Assembly (NCBI GenBank): GCA_947179485.1 | Contig: OX359250.1 | Location: 3,927,661-3,991,660 of the forward strand | Reading direction: 5' to 3' | Length of the DNA stretch: 64,000 bases | Origin: Allacma fusca | Lineage: Eukaryota; Arthropoda; Collembola; Symphypleona; Sminthuridae | Part shown: piece after piece, positions 47,217-60,005 of the stretch | Numbering within the stretch: the first letter of the stretch is position 1 | Layout of the letters: every line of letters begins with the position of its first letter | Program-made: the position numbers and the translations under genes | Notes under the pieces: generated by a model | Databases searched by the model: none | The model's input: the letters and a program-made list of their open reading frames with translations, nothing else | Told to the model about the DNA's origin: nothing

Positions 47217-50200
47217 ATGGTTGTCACACAGCTCAAATTGCTACTACTGGTGCCATTACTGGTGAGTGCTGTGAGCAGCGAGTATGGCGGATTATTTCAT
47301 GAGTACAAAGAAGATTTGAATGAATACTTGACAAGTGAAGAAGTGGGTAGATTAGTTTACGGCAACGATGAGACAGTCATTAATGACAAGATCAAAATGC
47401 TACCCGATAGCAACATGAGCCCACCTGGCTTGACACAGCATCATCTTCCAATGCCAACCATGGATCCCACACTCGAGAGCATCGGAGGTACACCGGCAGT
47501 CAAAAAATTACCAACTCAAAGGAACAATTTCATGAACATAATGAAAGTAAGTATTTTACTCCGTCTTGTTTACCCAGAACATTACAAGTAAATTTATCAT
47601 ACCGCAAATGAACGAGAGTAGTTAGAAATTACTGTCAAACCTGTATATAGTGGTTTCTCTATGGAACGTAAAATTTGACCACTATGTACAGCGACCCCTA
47701 CACTCAGTGTAGTGGTCTTTGATTGCTACATAGGGTAAACAAGTTAGATAAATATGTTTTAACATGTTTAAGAAGACATTATTTTGTTTTGAGCAAGAGG
47801 TTCTATATAATAATAATTCTATAATTTATAGTAATTCTATATATTCTTTTTGAATACTAGGCCAAATATCTTCCAGCCATCGTAAAATTACTTCATTATA
47901 GACACCGGAATATTCACCACAAACAGAATTTAATCAAATATTATGATGTCTCTTTTTCCAAGATTCAATCCAACCATTGTTTGATGTGAAACCCACTCCC
48001 CCGAATTTCACTTTGTAATTTTCCAATAAATTTAATATTCCTAATTTTTTTTAAAAGGGAATTAAGTGAACGTCTTTTTGAAGTGTGCATGGTTGCACAG
48101 GAATGTGCTTTATTTAGGAAAGCCTAATCTACAATAACGTATCGTATCTACATCTGTAGGAATGATGAGCGACATTTATCGATTTAGCAAATATTTTCGT
48201 GCGCTTTCATGTGTACATTGTTGTTAATGCCGACCATTTTGTATTAAGAGTTCGAAGTATGTGTTTCCAAGTGAATGGACATTATTGACAGGGGACCACT
48301 ATAGGAAAAACCACTGTATAGCTCTACTTACACTATTTACAGGTTTTACTGTATTGTTGTGCATGAAAAATGCAGGATTTAGGGTGTACACCCGCATTCT
48401 AGTAGAATTAATTAGGTGGTATAATTTAAATAATTATATAAACAATTAATGTATTAATTAATATTAGACTGCTGCCCGCATGCTGTCCAACCGTAACGCA
48501 AACCGGGCCCCACGTCAGCGTAATCCAACACCGCAATTCAGAGCCCGACCATCAACATTGACCTCATCTCCTGCGGATCCTTTGGAAGTAGCATTCAAAC
48601 GTGTTGAGATCATGGCGTCTCGAGCAGGTTTGAATATGTCCTCGATGCCGCGGAGAACTCAAATGCAAATTATCAAGCGTCTCATTCCCAAGCTTCCCCC
48701 ACGAATGGCACAGTTGATGAAGACAACGATGGATCATAATAGTGGGAAACTGTATGACTACCTCCCTGAGCCCTCAAGAGATCCATTGGTTGAAGACAAC
48801 CAGGAGTATCTCTCTCATTTCATGGATGATGCCAAAGTGACCATGGATGGAGCCGATTTTAGTTTGAATGAGCACCATACTTTTGAGTTTGTCGAACCCA
48901 CAGGAGCTCATCAGATTGTCCCAACGCATGAGAACGTTCCTGTCAACAATGGAGATATTGTCATCACTGATCATCAGCCCGGAACTGATTACTCCATACC
49001 GACTTATGAGGCACCAGTGCCCTCAGTACAGCCATTTGGATTTTCTGCTCCACCTTCTTTTGACAACACCCCACCACATCAGCAACATACTTCCACCTTT
49101 GGACAAACCCATGACCATGCTGCATCGTACGAAGCTCATAATCACAATGTGTCCCCGGACATCATCAATGCTGGTCATACCATCGATCTGAAACCCATTG
49201 CCGCTCCTTTAGTTAGTGAGACTCATGACATTGAGTACCAAGGAAGTGAGCATCTCCCCACAATCATTTCCTCTAACTCACCTAAGTATCCATTGAGATC
49301 CAATAAAGCTTTAAAAGTTACCAGTATCAAGAATGTAACGCCGTCCTCTCCGATAATTCGTGTGTCGACAATATCCAAGGATGATATTAAAATCCAGAAG
49401 CCCATCCGTGTCAGTATCATCTCCAAGGACAACATCACCAACCCCTTTGAAGTAAATGTGGACCCAATTTTTAATGCTGATGTGATTGAGATCAAGCAGT
49501 CTGAGGAGGTTAAAGAAGCTTCTGCGGAAATAAAGACTTCATCCGAAAGAAAGACTTCATCCGAAAGAAAGGTGTCTGCTGAGGTTAGGTCATCTGGTGA
49601 AGCTAAAACCATTGAACCTAAACCATTCGCTGAGGTCACTGCTGACACAAAAGCCTCCACCGAAATCAAAGTATCGGCGGAAGTAAAACCAACCTTTAAA
49701 ACCTCAACTACCAGAATAACACCAACGGAAAATACTATAACTACTTCCGCTTACTCAACCCCCCTTGAAGAGAAATTCGTCCCAATGCCGGCTTCCGTAG
49801 AGACTTCTATTGTGCCAAATCCCACTACCGGACTTCTGCTCAAAGAATTTGACGACTATGCTGAAGACGACCAGGACTTGACATCATCCGAACTCTTGGC
49901 GGAACTCAAGAAGTACAACAGTGACTATGCCAATTCTTTGGAACTGGATTACCCTCTAGCTCCCCATCCTTTAGAATACCCGGACCATCCCGACCATCCA
50001 GATAACTCTGAAGCTGTTCTGTCTACTGCTACCACTTTGACCACCCCGAGACCAACGGTCCAACAACAATTTATTCCACAGGAACAACGCGAGCGAGAGC
50101 GAGAACGTCCACACATGAGACCTATGAAACCCCATGGAGCCCCGAGACCTCCCATGCGACCCAGAATCCGACCTCCACCAGGTCACGCCCCACCGATGAG

Positions 50201-53200
50201 ACCCAGCAGACCTCTCATTAATGTTAGAAGAACCGTCCGTCCATTTAGAGCTCCTGTTAGAATCAATGAAGTAACTGTCAGTCAGATTCCCCAAACTATT
50301 CATAAGGAATGCGACTACTTCAGTGAAGATCTCTGTTTGGCTGTTCAAGACTATCCAATGTAAGTACAGGTTTATTATTTCTTAAGCAGAATTTTTTGGT
50401 AAACTATGGGAATATCATTTTACCCTCAGTCTGGAAACGCAATTATTTTGTTTGGTTGGTTCAAGTTCAGGGTTGCAAAATTTAGAATTCCCTTGTGCTT
50501 TGAACACTTTCATTTTGTAGCACTTTAGAAATCGGTGTACGGCACTTTGTACATTTCAAGCCTAGATCAGTTTTTTCGATATGCAGCTACTAATTTTGCA
50601 AGACAAAACATTTTTTGGGTTCCTAGAGCCGCAATGTTTTGCTGAACCTAGTGAATTACGTTTTAGAAAATTGTCACAACTTTGCCACTAGCCAAGCTTT
50701 AGCATATTTTATAACCGCCGGTTTTTTAATTATTATTTAAACATTTCTACAATATTACATACATTACTACTTGTGTATAACCTAGAGGAACCAAAATGTT
50801 TACACTGTATATATTTTGGCTAAATGGCGGTCTATAGAACATTTTCAAGTAGGCAGGCATTAAACACAAGGCATTTTCGTTTGTGCAACCCTGTTCAGGT
50901 ATCAGTAGCTTGAGTTCAATTCCGAATTATATTCCACCTATTTAATAGTATTGTAATCATTAGAAATAATTTTATAACAATTTTCCGATTTATCAGAATA
51001 TATAGTCGGTGAAAAGTGCTGATGCCTATATGTACATATATATATAGTTTCTCTAAAAGCAAAATGAACGACTACACATGTGTTGAGCGGCATTGGAAAC
51101 GTTTGTCATGTAGCGTTTGTGAAGATGGTTTTGAAAGGTTTTTCATAAATTGTGCAGTGAAGCTATCAGCGAGGCCTTGACCAACAAAGACTCGGCAAAT
51201 CTTCTGGTGAAAGAGCCCACGGAAAGCTCATGGGTAGATGGTGTGGGAAAGAATCAAGAAGGGGGATACAATTTCAAGCATTACTTTGGAGACGGAAAGG
51301 TAAATAATGGAGAGGGAGGTCACAGACACCGAGACTTTGCTGGTGAGGGCGGATTTCTATGTCCCAGCAAAGTAGCGTACGGCCGTGTCAAGAAAGGCAA
51401 AAGTTACACATCCGGAGAGTGGAAATATATTGTTAATTATGGTGACTTTAGCCAAACCCTCAGACTAGAGAAATGTTTGTAAGTTGCATTCAATTTCATT
51501 CCTCCCTTCTCAACCTATTTCTGTTTTGTCTTTCTCTCTTCCATTAACCTGACTTTACATAGCGTAGTCTTCCTCAAGTAAACCTCAACATGACTCTGTT
51601 TCTACAAATATCCGGGAGGAAACAAAATAAGTCTCGAATTTGTTAGAAATTTCCAACCTATTTTCCATTTTGTATTCTTCACTTTTCATCTATTGATTCC
51701 GTTTTCAATTCACAATTTCTTCCGATTATCTGAACTTAGTGAGTAATTAATTGTTGGAACATAATGTTCAACCTGTTTTGAGGTTTACATTGAGGTTAGT
51801 GCTCTATACCTCGACACTTCTCGTTAAAACTTTACCTCTTGATAGATTAAATTCCTATAACATTTTTTTGAGTCAACGGTAGTTTTCGACTTCTTGTTCA
51901 TCTCAGCAGCTTTTTATTTAGCATATTTAAACAGGTTCTCTTTCAGTATTATCTGAAAACTATTTCCACATAAAAAAAAATATATTAAAGCTTTCTCAGC
52001 CTAGATTGAACAGCTCGCAATTAGTAGTTTACAGGAAGGATATTTTCTTCTGTGGACCAGAGTCTAAACTTGGATTCATTTTTTCTAGATCACCCGGAAA
52101 TAGCTGTAGCTATGTTCTTCCTCACTACAGAACTGCCTGCACTCAAGTCTATAACTACCATAGACTTTTAGCCTGGGACTCCGAGAAGGGACTACACATG
52201 GATATTTTTAAGGTGAATTTTAATTTATGTTAAGATGCTCAATTATATTTAGAAGACTGAATTAGAGCTTGGAATTACCAATCAGCACCTCATGCAAGTA
52301 CTTTTTCACTCAATAGCAAAACAGCATAGGAAAATTGTGCATTAAATAACAGGAAATTATTATATAAATTTCTTTCCTAGGAAGCATTTTAAATAATGAC
52401 TGCTGACTTTTTCACAATGATCCCAGCTATTATAATGTTAATAGGATGCATGGAAGATTTTCATTTTGAATTAAGTAAATAGGTAGTTTTTGCCTATCAA
52501 AGTTGATTTGAACAGATGTACTAAGTTCACGTATACGGGAGCCATTTCAAATACCTAAGACTTACCAGTAATATTAGTTTTAGCTTTCTTATACATATCT
52601 GACGATAGAAATGAGTCTTTAAAAAACTGCTGATTCGACAACAAAGCTATTACTTGTACTTGCCTTCAAAAGTAAACCTCAGGTTGCACAGTGAGCTTAT
52701 TAAGGCATAGGTTGCGGATGCTGATTGTTGTAGATTGTGTGGCTTTTTTATGTTAGTGTGTAATATTTGTCACGTAGATTCCTACATGCTGCACTTGCCA
52801 TGTACAAGGCTACTACATCCCAGGACAACAACACGGTATGACTCCTGCACGCCGACGAGATATTCCTCCTAAACTCCAATACTCTCCTCAGCAACAAAGA
52901 CTGAGACCGAGTCAGCAACAACAGCCCCAGAAACAAGTTCATCCTCCTCGTCGTGAACCACTAACCATACATACTCCACAACCCACCCTTCAGACCAAGC
53001 AGCAACAGTCGAAGTTGAATGATGAGCTACAGGATCTCCTGGCACAGTATTCCATTCTACGCGATCGCATTGCTAAAAAGAAAAGTAAGTCACACTTGAT
53101 CGACCGCAGAAAGAATCTAGATCTTTTGCATGTCTTTAATCAAAACTTGTTGGTTTGAACTTTTTAAAACCAGAATTAATTTCTGATATACACATCTCAA

Positions 53201-54950
53201 CAACTCTCTGTACAGTATACACTGCACATTTTCCCAATATCAAGTACAAGTACAATGTTGATTCTTCTTTTCTGCCAGGTTACAGTCTAGCAAAGTAAGG
53301 TGCAGTAATTAAATGTTGAACGACGAAGTAGGAAACAGAGTTGCTTTCAGGTATCAAAAAATCAGGATCCGCACCTGAACCCATCCCGTACATGAAATTT
53401 CAGGTAAAAATTTTCTTCGACCCAAACTTGCCCAGTCGGATCCTAGCAAATACTTTACTTGTCAGGTATTTTCCATCGGGTGTAACTAGAATACCCGTGT
53501 CTGAAAAAATATCTGAAGTTCGGATATGATGTAAACCCGACCCGAACCTGAACCCGCACTTGGCATTCAGGTATATATTTCAAGCGACTGAGCTAATGTT
53601 AATCTGATTGATAGTTCGACAAGTTTGAGTAAACTGACTAAATAGGTAACCAACAATAAGGGATAATCAAATTATTTACATTAATTTCATGATTAGAGTT
53701 CCGCACGTGTGAACTAATTTTTGATACCGAACTTGAACCGGAACCGTACTCAGGCGTACCACACTTGCTTAGAAGTATTTAAGCCTATACAATTTTCGAC
53801 CGATTATTATTAGTACTTTAAAAGTTAAAAATTGTTAAAAACATCTTTTTCTCAAACATCATTTTAGTAAAGTGTTGAGGTATTTAATTTTATCCGAACT
53901 CGACCCGAACCCGACCCGACGGGTATTACCTGATACCTGCAAGCAGCTCTGGTAGGAAAACGTCTCTCAATAAATGTGTATGGGGTTAATTCTAGCACAA
54001 ATTCCAATATAAACTTTTGTTCTTTTCTACTGTAATAAGTACTTTCACTGTTGTTTTTTGGAAAAAGTAAAGCGTCTCTCTCAAAGCAGTAAAACGACTC
54101 TGAATAAAATTTGTGAGGTTGAATATTTGAATACAAACGTTTTCTCTTCTAATTTATAGATGAGAGACAAAGTGTCAGCTTCAGTGCCACTTACTCTAAC
54201 TCGACCAAGGAGAATTCCAAAAGAGAATCGTCCAACCAAGAAGCCCCTGCCCGCAGACCTGATGGCAAGAGCTCTATGCAGCGTCTCCAACGTCAAATGG
54301 TAGTCAGTTTAATTAAGAAATGGAAAAAGACTAACTCAACAAGCATTAAGAAAAAGCTCACAAACTTGCTCAAAGCTACGAACATGACTTCAAAGCCGAA
54401 CCTCAATCTGCATCCTAACAAGGCATCATCTCATTTCAACGGAACTGCTCACAAGATCAAGTCAGGTCGGTCAATGCAACTTCAAAGACTAGCTTCTCTT
54501 TTGGGGATTCTCAACAAAAACGTGGACTCAAAAAGCTCAACTGCTGCACCCTCAGCTGGCACCAGACCCGTAAGGAGCAGGAGATTGCAGGGTCAGAGAG
54601 CATTGAGCCACGACGGCGTCTCCCGGAGAACGAACACAAATAATAATAGTAGTAACAATAATAATAAGAAATTAGATAAACTTAGAATGCTCCTGAATCG
54701 AACATTACTGAAACACAGAAGTCGTAATAGCAATGCTCCAATGTCCCCTGGCGGTCGTTCAACCAGCTCCAGAGACACCGTTCCCAACAATCTCAAGAGA
54801 CAATATTTGCTCCAAAAACTGAACCAACAAAGACGTAGAGACCAAAACCGGGTAGTAAAGCACAAACTGAGATTAAAAGGAAACAAGCCCAGTAAAGTCA
54901 ACTATTCGTATCATCCCATTATGGACTACTTTGGGGGAGCCAAACTTTAA
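47217..54950 (+). CDS. Spätzle-family cystine-knot ligand
   Basis: Six GT-AG exons: 47217-47546, 48468-50359, 51158-51478, 52089-52212, 52778-53084 and 54160-54950, in phase throughout, giving 1254 residues. A signal peptide (LKLLLLVPLLVSAVS) lies at 6-20. A long Pro/Thr/Ser/His-rich prodomain covers about 110-695, with KTSSER repeats near 460. R698-T-V-R701 is a minimal furin motif, and C725/C733 precede the DYP of exon 2. The knot has seven cysteines at 809, 847, 854, 865, 893, 894 and 896. Spätzle hallmarks are GEWKYIVN, CTQVYNYHRLLAW, GLHMDIFK and IPTCCTCHV. A Gln/Arg/Asn-rich basic tail of about 358 residues follows. Spätzle proteins are secreted, proteolytically activated ligands of Toll receptors in immunity, patterning and neurotrophic signalling. 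The paralogue is unresolved; the start is the first ATG before the signal peptide. Confidence 0.93.
47632..48351 (-). mobile_element. pogo/Tigger-type relic in intron 1
   Basis: A 720-bp element with termini CTGTCAAACCTGTATATAGTG (47632; 21 bp) and, in reverse from 48351, CAGTAAAACCTGTAAATAGT, flanked by TA (47630-47631 and 48352-48353). CAGT ends with a TA duplication fit pogo/Tigger. On the minus strand about 48003-47862 reads as NNGWIESWKKRHHNI followed by CGEYSG and VILRWLEDIW. This matches the CENP-B/Tigger DNA-binding helix-turn-helix region. It carries a stop and is only a fragment. Confidence 0.82.
53336..53951. mobile_element. hAT MITE in intron 5, CAGAG.TGCTT ends
   Basis: A 616-bp element with termini CAGAGTTGCTTTCAGGTATC (53336) and, in reverse from 53951, CAGAGCTGCTTGCAGGTATC, flanked by a perfect 8-bp duplication GTAGGAAA (53328-53335 and 53952-53959). 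The ends are filled with CCCGAACCTGAACCCG-like words. It sits wholly within the last intron of the Spätzle-family gene and does not touch splice sites. Confidence 0.92.
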
Positions 54951-55380
54951 TATATACAAATCTGCTCATAGAAAAATCTAAAAAATTTATTTAAATTAAA
55001 AAAAACAAGTTAAAATTATATATTTATTATTATTTCATTTATTTTGATGGTTGGTTTTTTTGTGGTAGTTTAAGAGTTTCAATGTTTTTGTAAGAAATAT
55101 TTTTGTAAGGTTTTTAAAATTTCAAATGCAATCCGTTCTAGTGTTGTACATAGTTTAAATGATTGACTGTTGTGTTCGCTTTCCATATTTTTGCCTCCAA
55201 GTTGTTGTTCTAGACTTTTTTAAATTGCGGTGCTCATTTCAGTAACTATACACTGTATTGAAATAATTCATATATTTATTTATTTTTTGTGTCGTCCGAG
55301 TGTTATCACTTTAGATCTAGTGTGTGGTTTTCGTTGTAAAAATGTCCATTCACTGAATAAACGTTAATAAAATCCTCCTA
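54951..55380 (+). terminator. 3' UTR and polyadenylation signals, Spätzle-family gene
   Basis: After TAA at 54948-54950 comes an AT-rich 3' UTR. AATAAA occurs at 55356-55361 and 55366-55371, giving a UTR of roughly 430 bp if cleavage follows shortly after. Confidence 0.6.
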
Positions 55381-58300
55381 TAAAAGAGTCAAATCAGTCC
55401 TTCTGACACGTCCATGGAAACTGCCTGGTTACAATCATAGATTTGCCTGAAAACTAATTATGGTCTAATCGAGACTACTAATTTGACGATCGTGGCACAG
55501 ACAGTAGGTCGTTGGTCATAACTATAAAATGTTAAGTCATTAGAGAATTGACAATCGTTGTTTGAATATATCTGAAGTATTTAAGCATACAACGAATCGC
55601 AAAATCTTTGACATTGTATGAACATGATTTGGCCTACTGACTACATAGTCGTTTGTAGGATAACTTCCGAACACTTGAACTTACATTTGAATTACTAAGG
55701 TCTTAAACACTATTCCAAACTAACCTGTTACACGCATGTTATCAAATCTGTGTCCTCGATACGTCTCTTCGTGTGACCAATTCCAACAACTTTTTAGGGG
55801 TCAACCGAAGCTGAAAGTCCCTATTGAGAATGTCGGGGTGTCTACTATCTACATGATAACTGTCGAAGAAATGATACCAGACAGTTCTTTTTTTTTCTAG
55901 GAGTAGAATAGGTCAAAAGTAAGATACCTTTTGTTTTTTAAGGAGTCAGGCTCACCCGTTTGACCTCCGAAAATTAAATGATGTCACGTATTACTTGCAA
56001 TTACATATGTACAGAAACTGGGATCTTAAGCTTGTGCCATCTGTAGTCACATTTGCCTTTTAACTTAAATTGTCGTTTCCATGTGTAGATTTCGCATCAA
56101 CTCATTCATGCGTGACTTGAAACGTTTTCCAACAGTGTACAAATGCATATGCCGTTGATGGTCCATAGATGAACTGACAAATGCCTTCATTGCTGGAGAA
56201 CGGAAAATCAGGGCTTCTTGAAATTTTTCATGAAGTATCTACACGTTATCCTTCAAAGCGACGATTTTATTTTCTCAAACCCGAAACCGTTTAGAAGTTA
56301 TTGGAATTCAAACAATGGGAATTGTCTTGTACATTATTTCCAGTTTTAAGAATTTTAATTTTGAGAAAATGTTTGCTACGTAAAAAGCGCTTGTAAATTT
56401 CGAATGAATAATAATTATTATGCATTCCTTAATTATTAATTATTACCCAATCCTTGAACTAAGAAATGTGATCAAGGTACTAAAAGTTGATTCTAGACCC
56501 AGGTATTTTTGCATCCATTTTTCCAGCTCTATAGTTTCTCTGCACAATTTACGTCCCATGGGCCATTTTTCAATTTCCCTATCACTTTTGCATTTGAAAC
56601 ATGCAGTTTGCGTAACCTTTATTTAAAACAGATGAAAAAAACCTTTGTTAATGGAAAACAGCTGTCAGGGGAGAATCGAGAAATTGAACCAAATCAAATT
56701 ATTGAATTGTGTGCACTAAACTTTTATTTTAACGAATAATCAGGATCAATATTATCTTAAGCTGTTTTCTATTGATTAGCAAAATAGTTACTATTGCAGA
56801 GTGAAACCCAAACCCAGCAAAATCCTTTTTACTTGAATTACTTTACTTGACGTATTTTTATTAATTGATTTAAAACATATTATTATTACATTCCCCTCAC
56901 TTGGGTAAGTGTTCGTATTCGGGTTTAGAGTCACTGATTGCAATTTGTTGACATGCTATAATTACATCCAATATAAGGGTGGCTGGGTACATTGAAATGA
57001 ACGAAACATAACATAAAGTCATGTTAAAGTTGCAATGATGCAACTACTAATGAAATGATAAAATAAAATGTCAGAAAAAAACTTATCCTAAACGCTGATT
57101 TTACCCGATCCCCGTAAGATGTCCGTGCAAGTCTACACGGTATTGAATCCGGATGGTTTTCTCGTCCCTCCAGAGAAGGACATTTTACATTGAAGCCTCT
57201 TGAAGAATTTGTATTCTAATTCCCTCTCAACCGTCAAAGGTGGCATGAGAGCTGAATTGCATCATCCTGATTCTGATTCGTGTAATCTGAGATCCTTATG
57301 TTGGGCAATTTGTTCACAGCTGGAGCTCGTGAGCATGAGTGCAGTTTCCCACATGTATGTCTGCCTGTTAAAATGTCCGAAAGCTCGAATGCAATAATAT
57401 AATACTTTTTGATACATGCCTAAATTGTACTTCAACGAAACAAGCAAGGAAAGCTCTCTCAATATAGTGTTGGTATCATGACTGGGAAGATTACATTGGA
57501 TTACGATTTTTTTCACATTATGTACTCTTTCTCAAATTTTACGGGTTACAAGATCTAGATTAGATTCTAAAAATCTAATGTTTGGATTGTGACTACGTTT
57601 TAAATATCTGAAGCAGTAAATTACGGATTGCAGATTATTTTCCTAGAATTTTAACTTGGGATTACGGATTACATATTACTCTTTAACTATTGTAGTAACG
57701 CGATTACAGTTTAAATAATTAGCAAGAGGGAAATCCGCCAACTATTTGTGGATTTTTGGATTGTATTTGCTATTTCAATGGGATTACATTTTCTATGAGA
57801 TAACCATCAACCAACGATATGTCAAGAGCGGTATTTTAAGTATAAGATTGGGACATATCATTGTCATGCATTGTAGGGTGAGTGCGTGCGAGCCCTTGCC
57901 AAAGTAAGAATCCCGGTAGAGCAGGACTTTGGGCTAGTCCTTTATTACACGTGTTGATTCGTTTCGAAGGTAGGGTAGTTTACTATTTCAGAAAGTTGTC
58001 ATCATGAAAATAATGTTCTCTATTTAAATCTTGTGTCACAATTTAGGATCCTGCAGCCGTAAATTTTGATTTGGGCTGTTCATATTAGATGCAAAGCTAC
58101 TAAATTTGCGCTCTGAAATTATTGTACAACGGCCACAGCTGCTACGTAAAATCACAAAAGGTTCTACTTCCTCAGTTTCGCTGATGAGACTTAATTTCTC
58201 TAATCCTTACTGCTTTTGTTGAAGGCTCATGGCGACAATTCTCAACACAGATACCTGCGAGAAAGCTTCCCGGAAAGCCTATAAAACTTCCTAAAACTAG

Positions 58301-59088
58301 CGTTAATCATTTTCTGAGATTGAATTTTGTGTGGAAATAAATAACTGCTGAATACAAAATCAGTAAAATATCCGACTTTGCTTCAAGTTTGTTCCCCATA
58401 TGACCTTGAAAACTGACAATGACAACTGACAAACCTTCAATGAAACAAAATCTACTAGTGGAAATTAAAATCAAAAAACTAAGGAATCAAATATTTTTTG
58501 CATTATTTCCTTATTTGGGTCAGAGGGGGGTGGAGAAAACGGATATGATACATTCTGTACATTGGATCTACATAGATGGCGCACACGTCCAAATATTCAT
58601 ACGAGAGCTACCTCGAACCATTTTGTTGTGCTTGTGAAATGCAAAAGATCGATAAAGGTTTTAGATGATTGAATTCCACGAATTTTTTTACTATCAGTTT
58701 CATTAACAGTGCATTCTGCCTATGAAGGAATCCTGCAGGTATACAAGATGTCTGCGGGAATAAAATATTTGAAGACAATTCTGATTACCCTATTGGAAAT
58801 TTTTCTTCTCATAAGAGGCCAATTTAAGTCATAGCTTCATTTTAGAGATGTTCTTGTAAGGAGAATGTACTGTGTCCAATTAAAACTAAAACTTTATGAT
58901 TTCTGGTATCAGCATAGGTCGTATGGAAATAGAGAAGCCAGATTTCGGCTCATCAAAAGTTGGGTTTATTTGTAGTTCAACCCTTTTGTAACAAATTCTC
59001 AAAAGATTTTTCTACATCTATTTTATTTCCTAGCTCAAAAACTCTGGATACAGCGTTCACGGAAATGGAGCAAAGACAGGAGCTTAAT
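55381..59088. other. No supported gene; repeat fragments
   Basis: No coding gene is supported. About 55956-56115 resembles the dispersed repeat at 38611-38760. GGATTAC-type words recur at about 57490-57800 (AAATTACGGATTGC, GGGATTACGGATTAC, GGGATTACATTTTC), the style of a hAT subterminal array, but no termini could be paired. Confidence 0.35.
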
Positions 59089-59997
59089 CAGAGCTGCGTT
59101 TATGTTCGGTTCAAATAGCGACTCGAACATGAACATGACAATTTTAAACAAACCACGATCTGAACATGACCTGAGTACTTCAAGTTCACGTTGTAACTTG
59201 ACCATGAAAGTATGATAAGTTCAAGTTAATTTCACCGAACTTGAACATGGTGCTAACATGAAGATCAAGTTAGCTCCGTTACTTGACCCGAACATGCACT
59301 TGAACTTGAACATGACCACGAATTTAAAGTTATGCGGGTAAAAAATAAATTAAGTAAGGACTCAACATTGTAACCTTTTGGAATGCAATGTTATGTCAGC
59401 TTAAAATGCAATAGACAAAATTAATAACAATAACCATAATATTTTAATCAACATTCCCCGAGGGTTTTCTCTGAAACTCTGACCACCGGACATTTTTTCA
59501 GTCAGCTTTAATGTGGGCCACTTTTAATAACTTCGTTTTATGAGCTATTGATTTTATTTACTGTATTTCAGCTTTATGCGATGACTTTAGTTTACCATGC
59601 GGTTGATGGGAATAAGCACGTTGAGTTTTTTACACAAGCGTGTATTGTAGATGCTCCTATCTGCAAAAACCGTTGAAATTTTAAATCAGGTACAAGCTGC
59701 TTAATAAAGGATATCTTGCAATCACGTTTTATTGCTAACATCAAATTGAAATGTCATGTTCATGATCCAGTTTTTCCAGCTGGCTGAACCGACCATGAAC
59801 ATGACAATATTGTCAAGTTGGATGATGAAGACTTGAACTTGAACATGATTCGGACTTAAACGTCAAGTGAAAATTTGACGTAAACTCGAACTTGATGCTT
59901 CATGGTTAAGTTAAAATAATCGTCAAACCGAACTTGACATGAACTTGACCTTGACATGAACATGTCAAGTTTTAACATGAACTTGCCCGCAGCTCTG
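59089..59997. mobile_element. hAT element with AACATGAAC array, CAGAGCTGCG ends
   Basis: A 909-bp element with termini CAGAGCTGCGTTTATGTTCG (59089) and, in reverse from 59997, CAGAGCTGCGGGCAAGTTCA. The flanking 8-mers agcttaat (59081-59088) and ggcttaat (59998-60005) agree at 7 of 8. The ends are arrays of GAACTTGAACATGAAC words. It shares its terminal decamer with the element at 19035, but the repeated word is different. No transposase was seen. Confidence 0.9.
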
Positions 59998-60005
59998 GGC
60001 TTAAT

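Noticed and set aside
49223..50348. Minus-strand frames opposite Spätzle exon 2
   Set aside because: They arise from the long repetitive coding exon on the plus strand, with no independent coding evidence.
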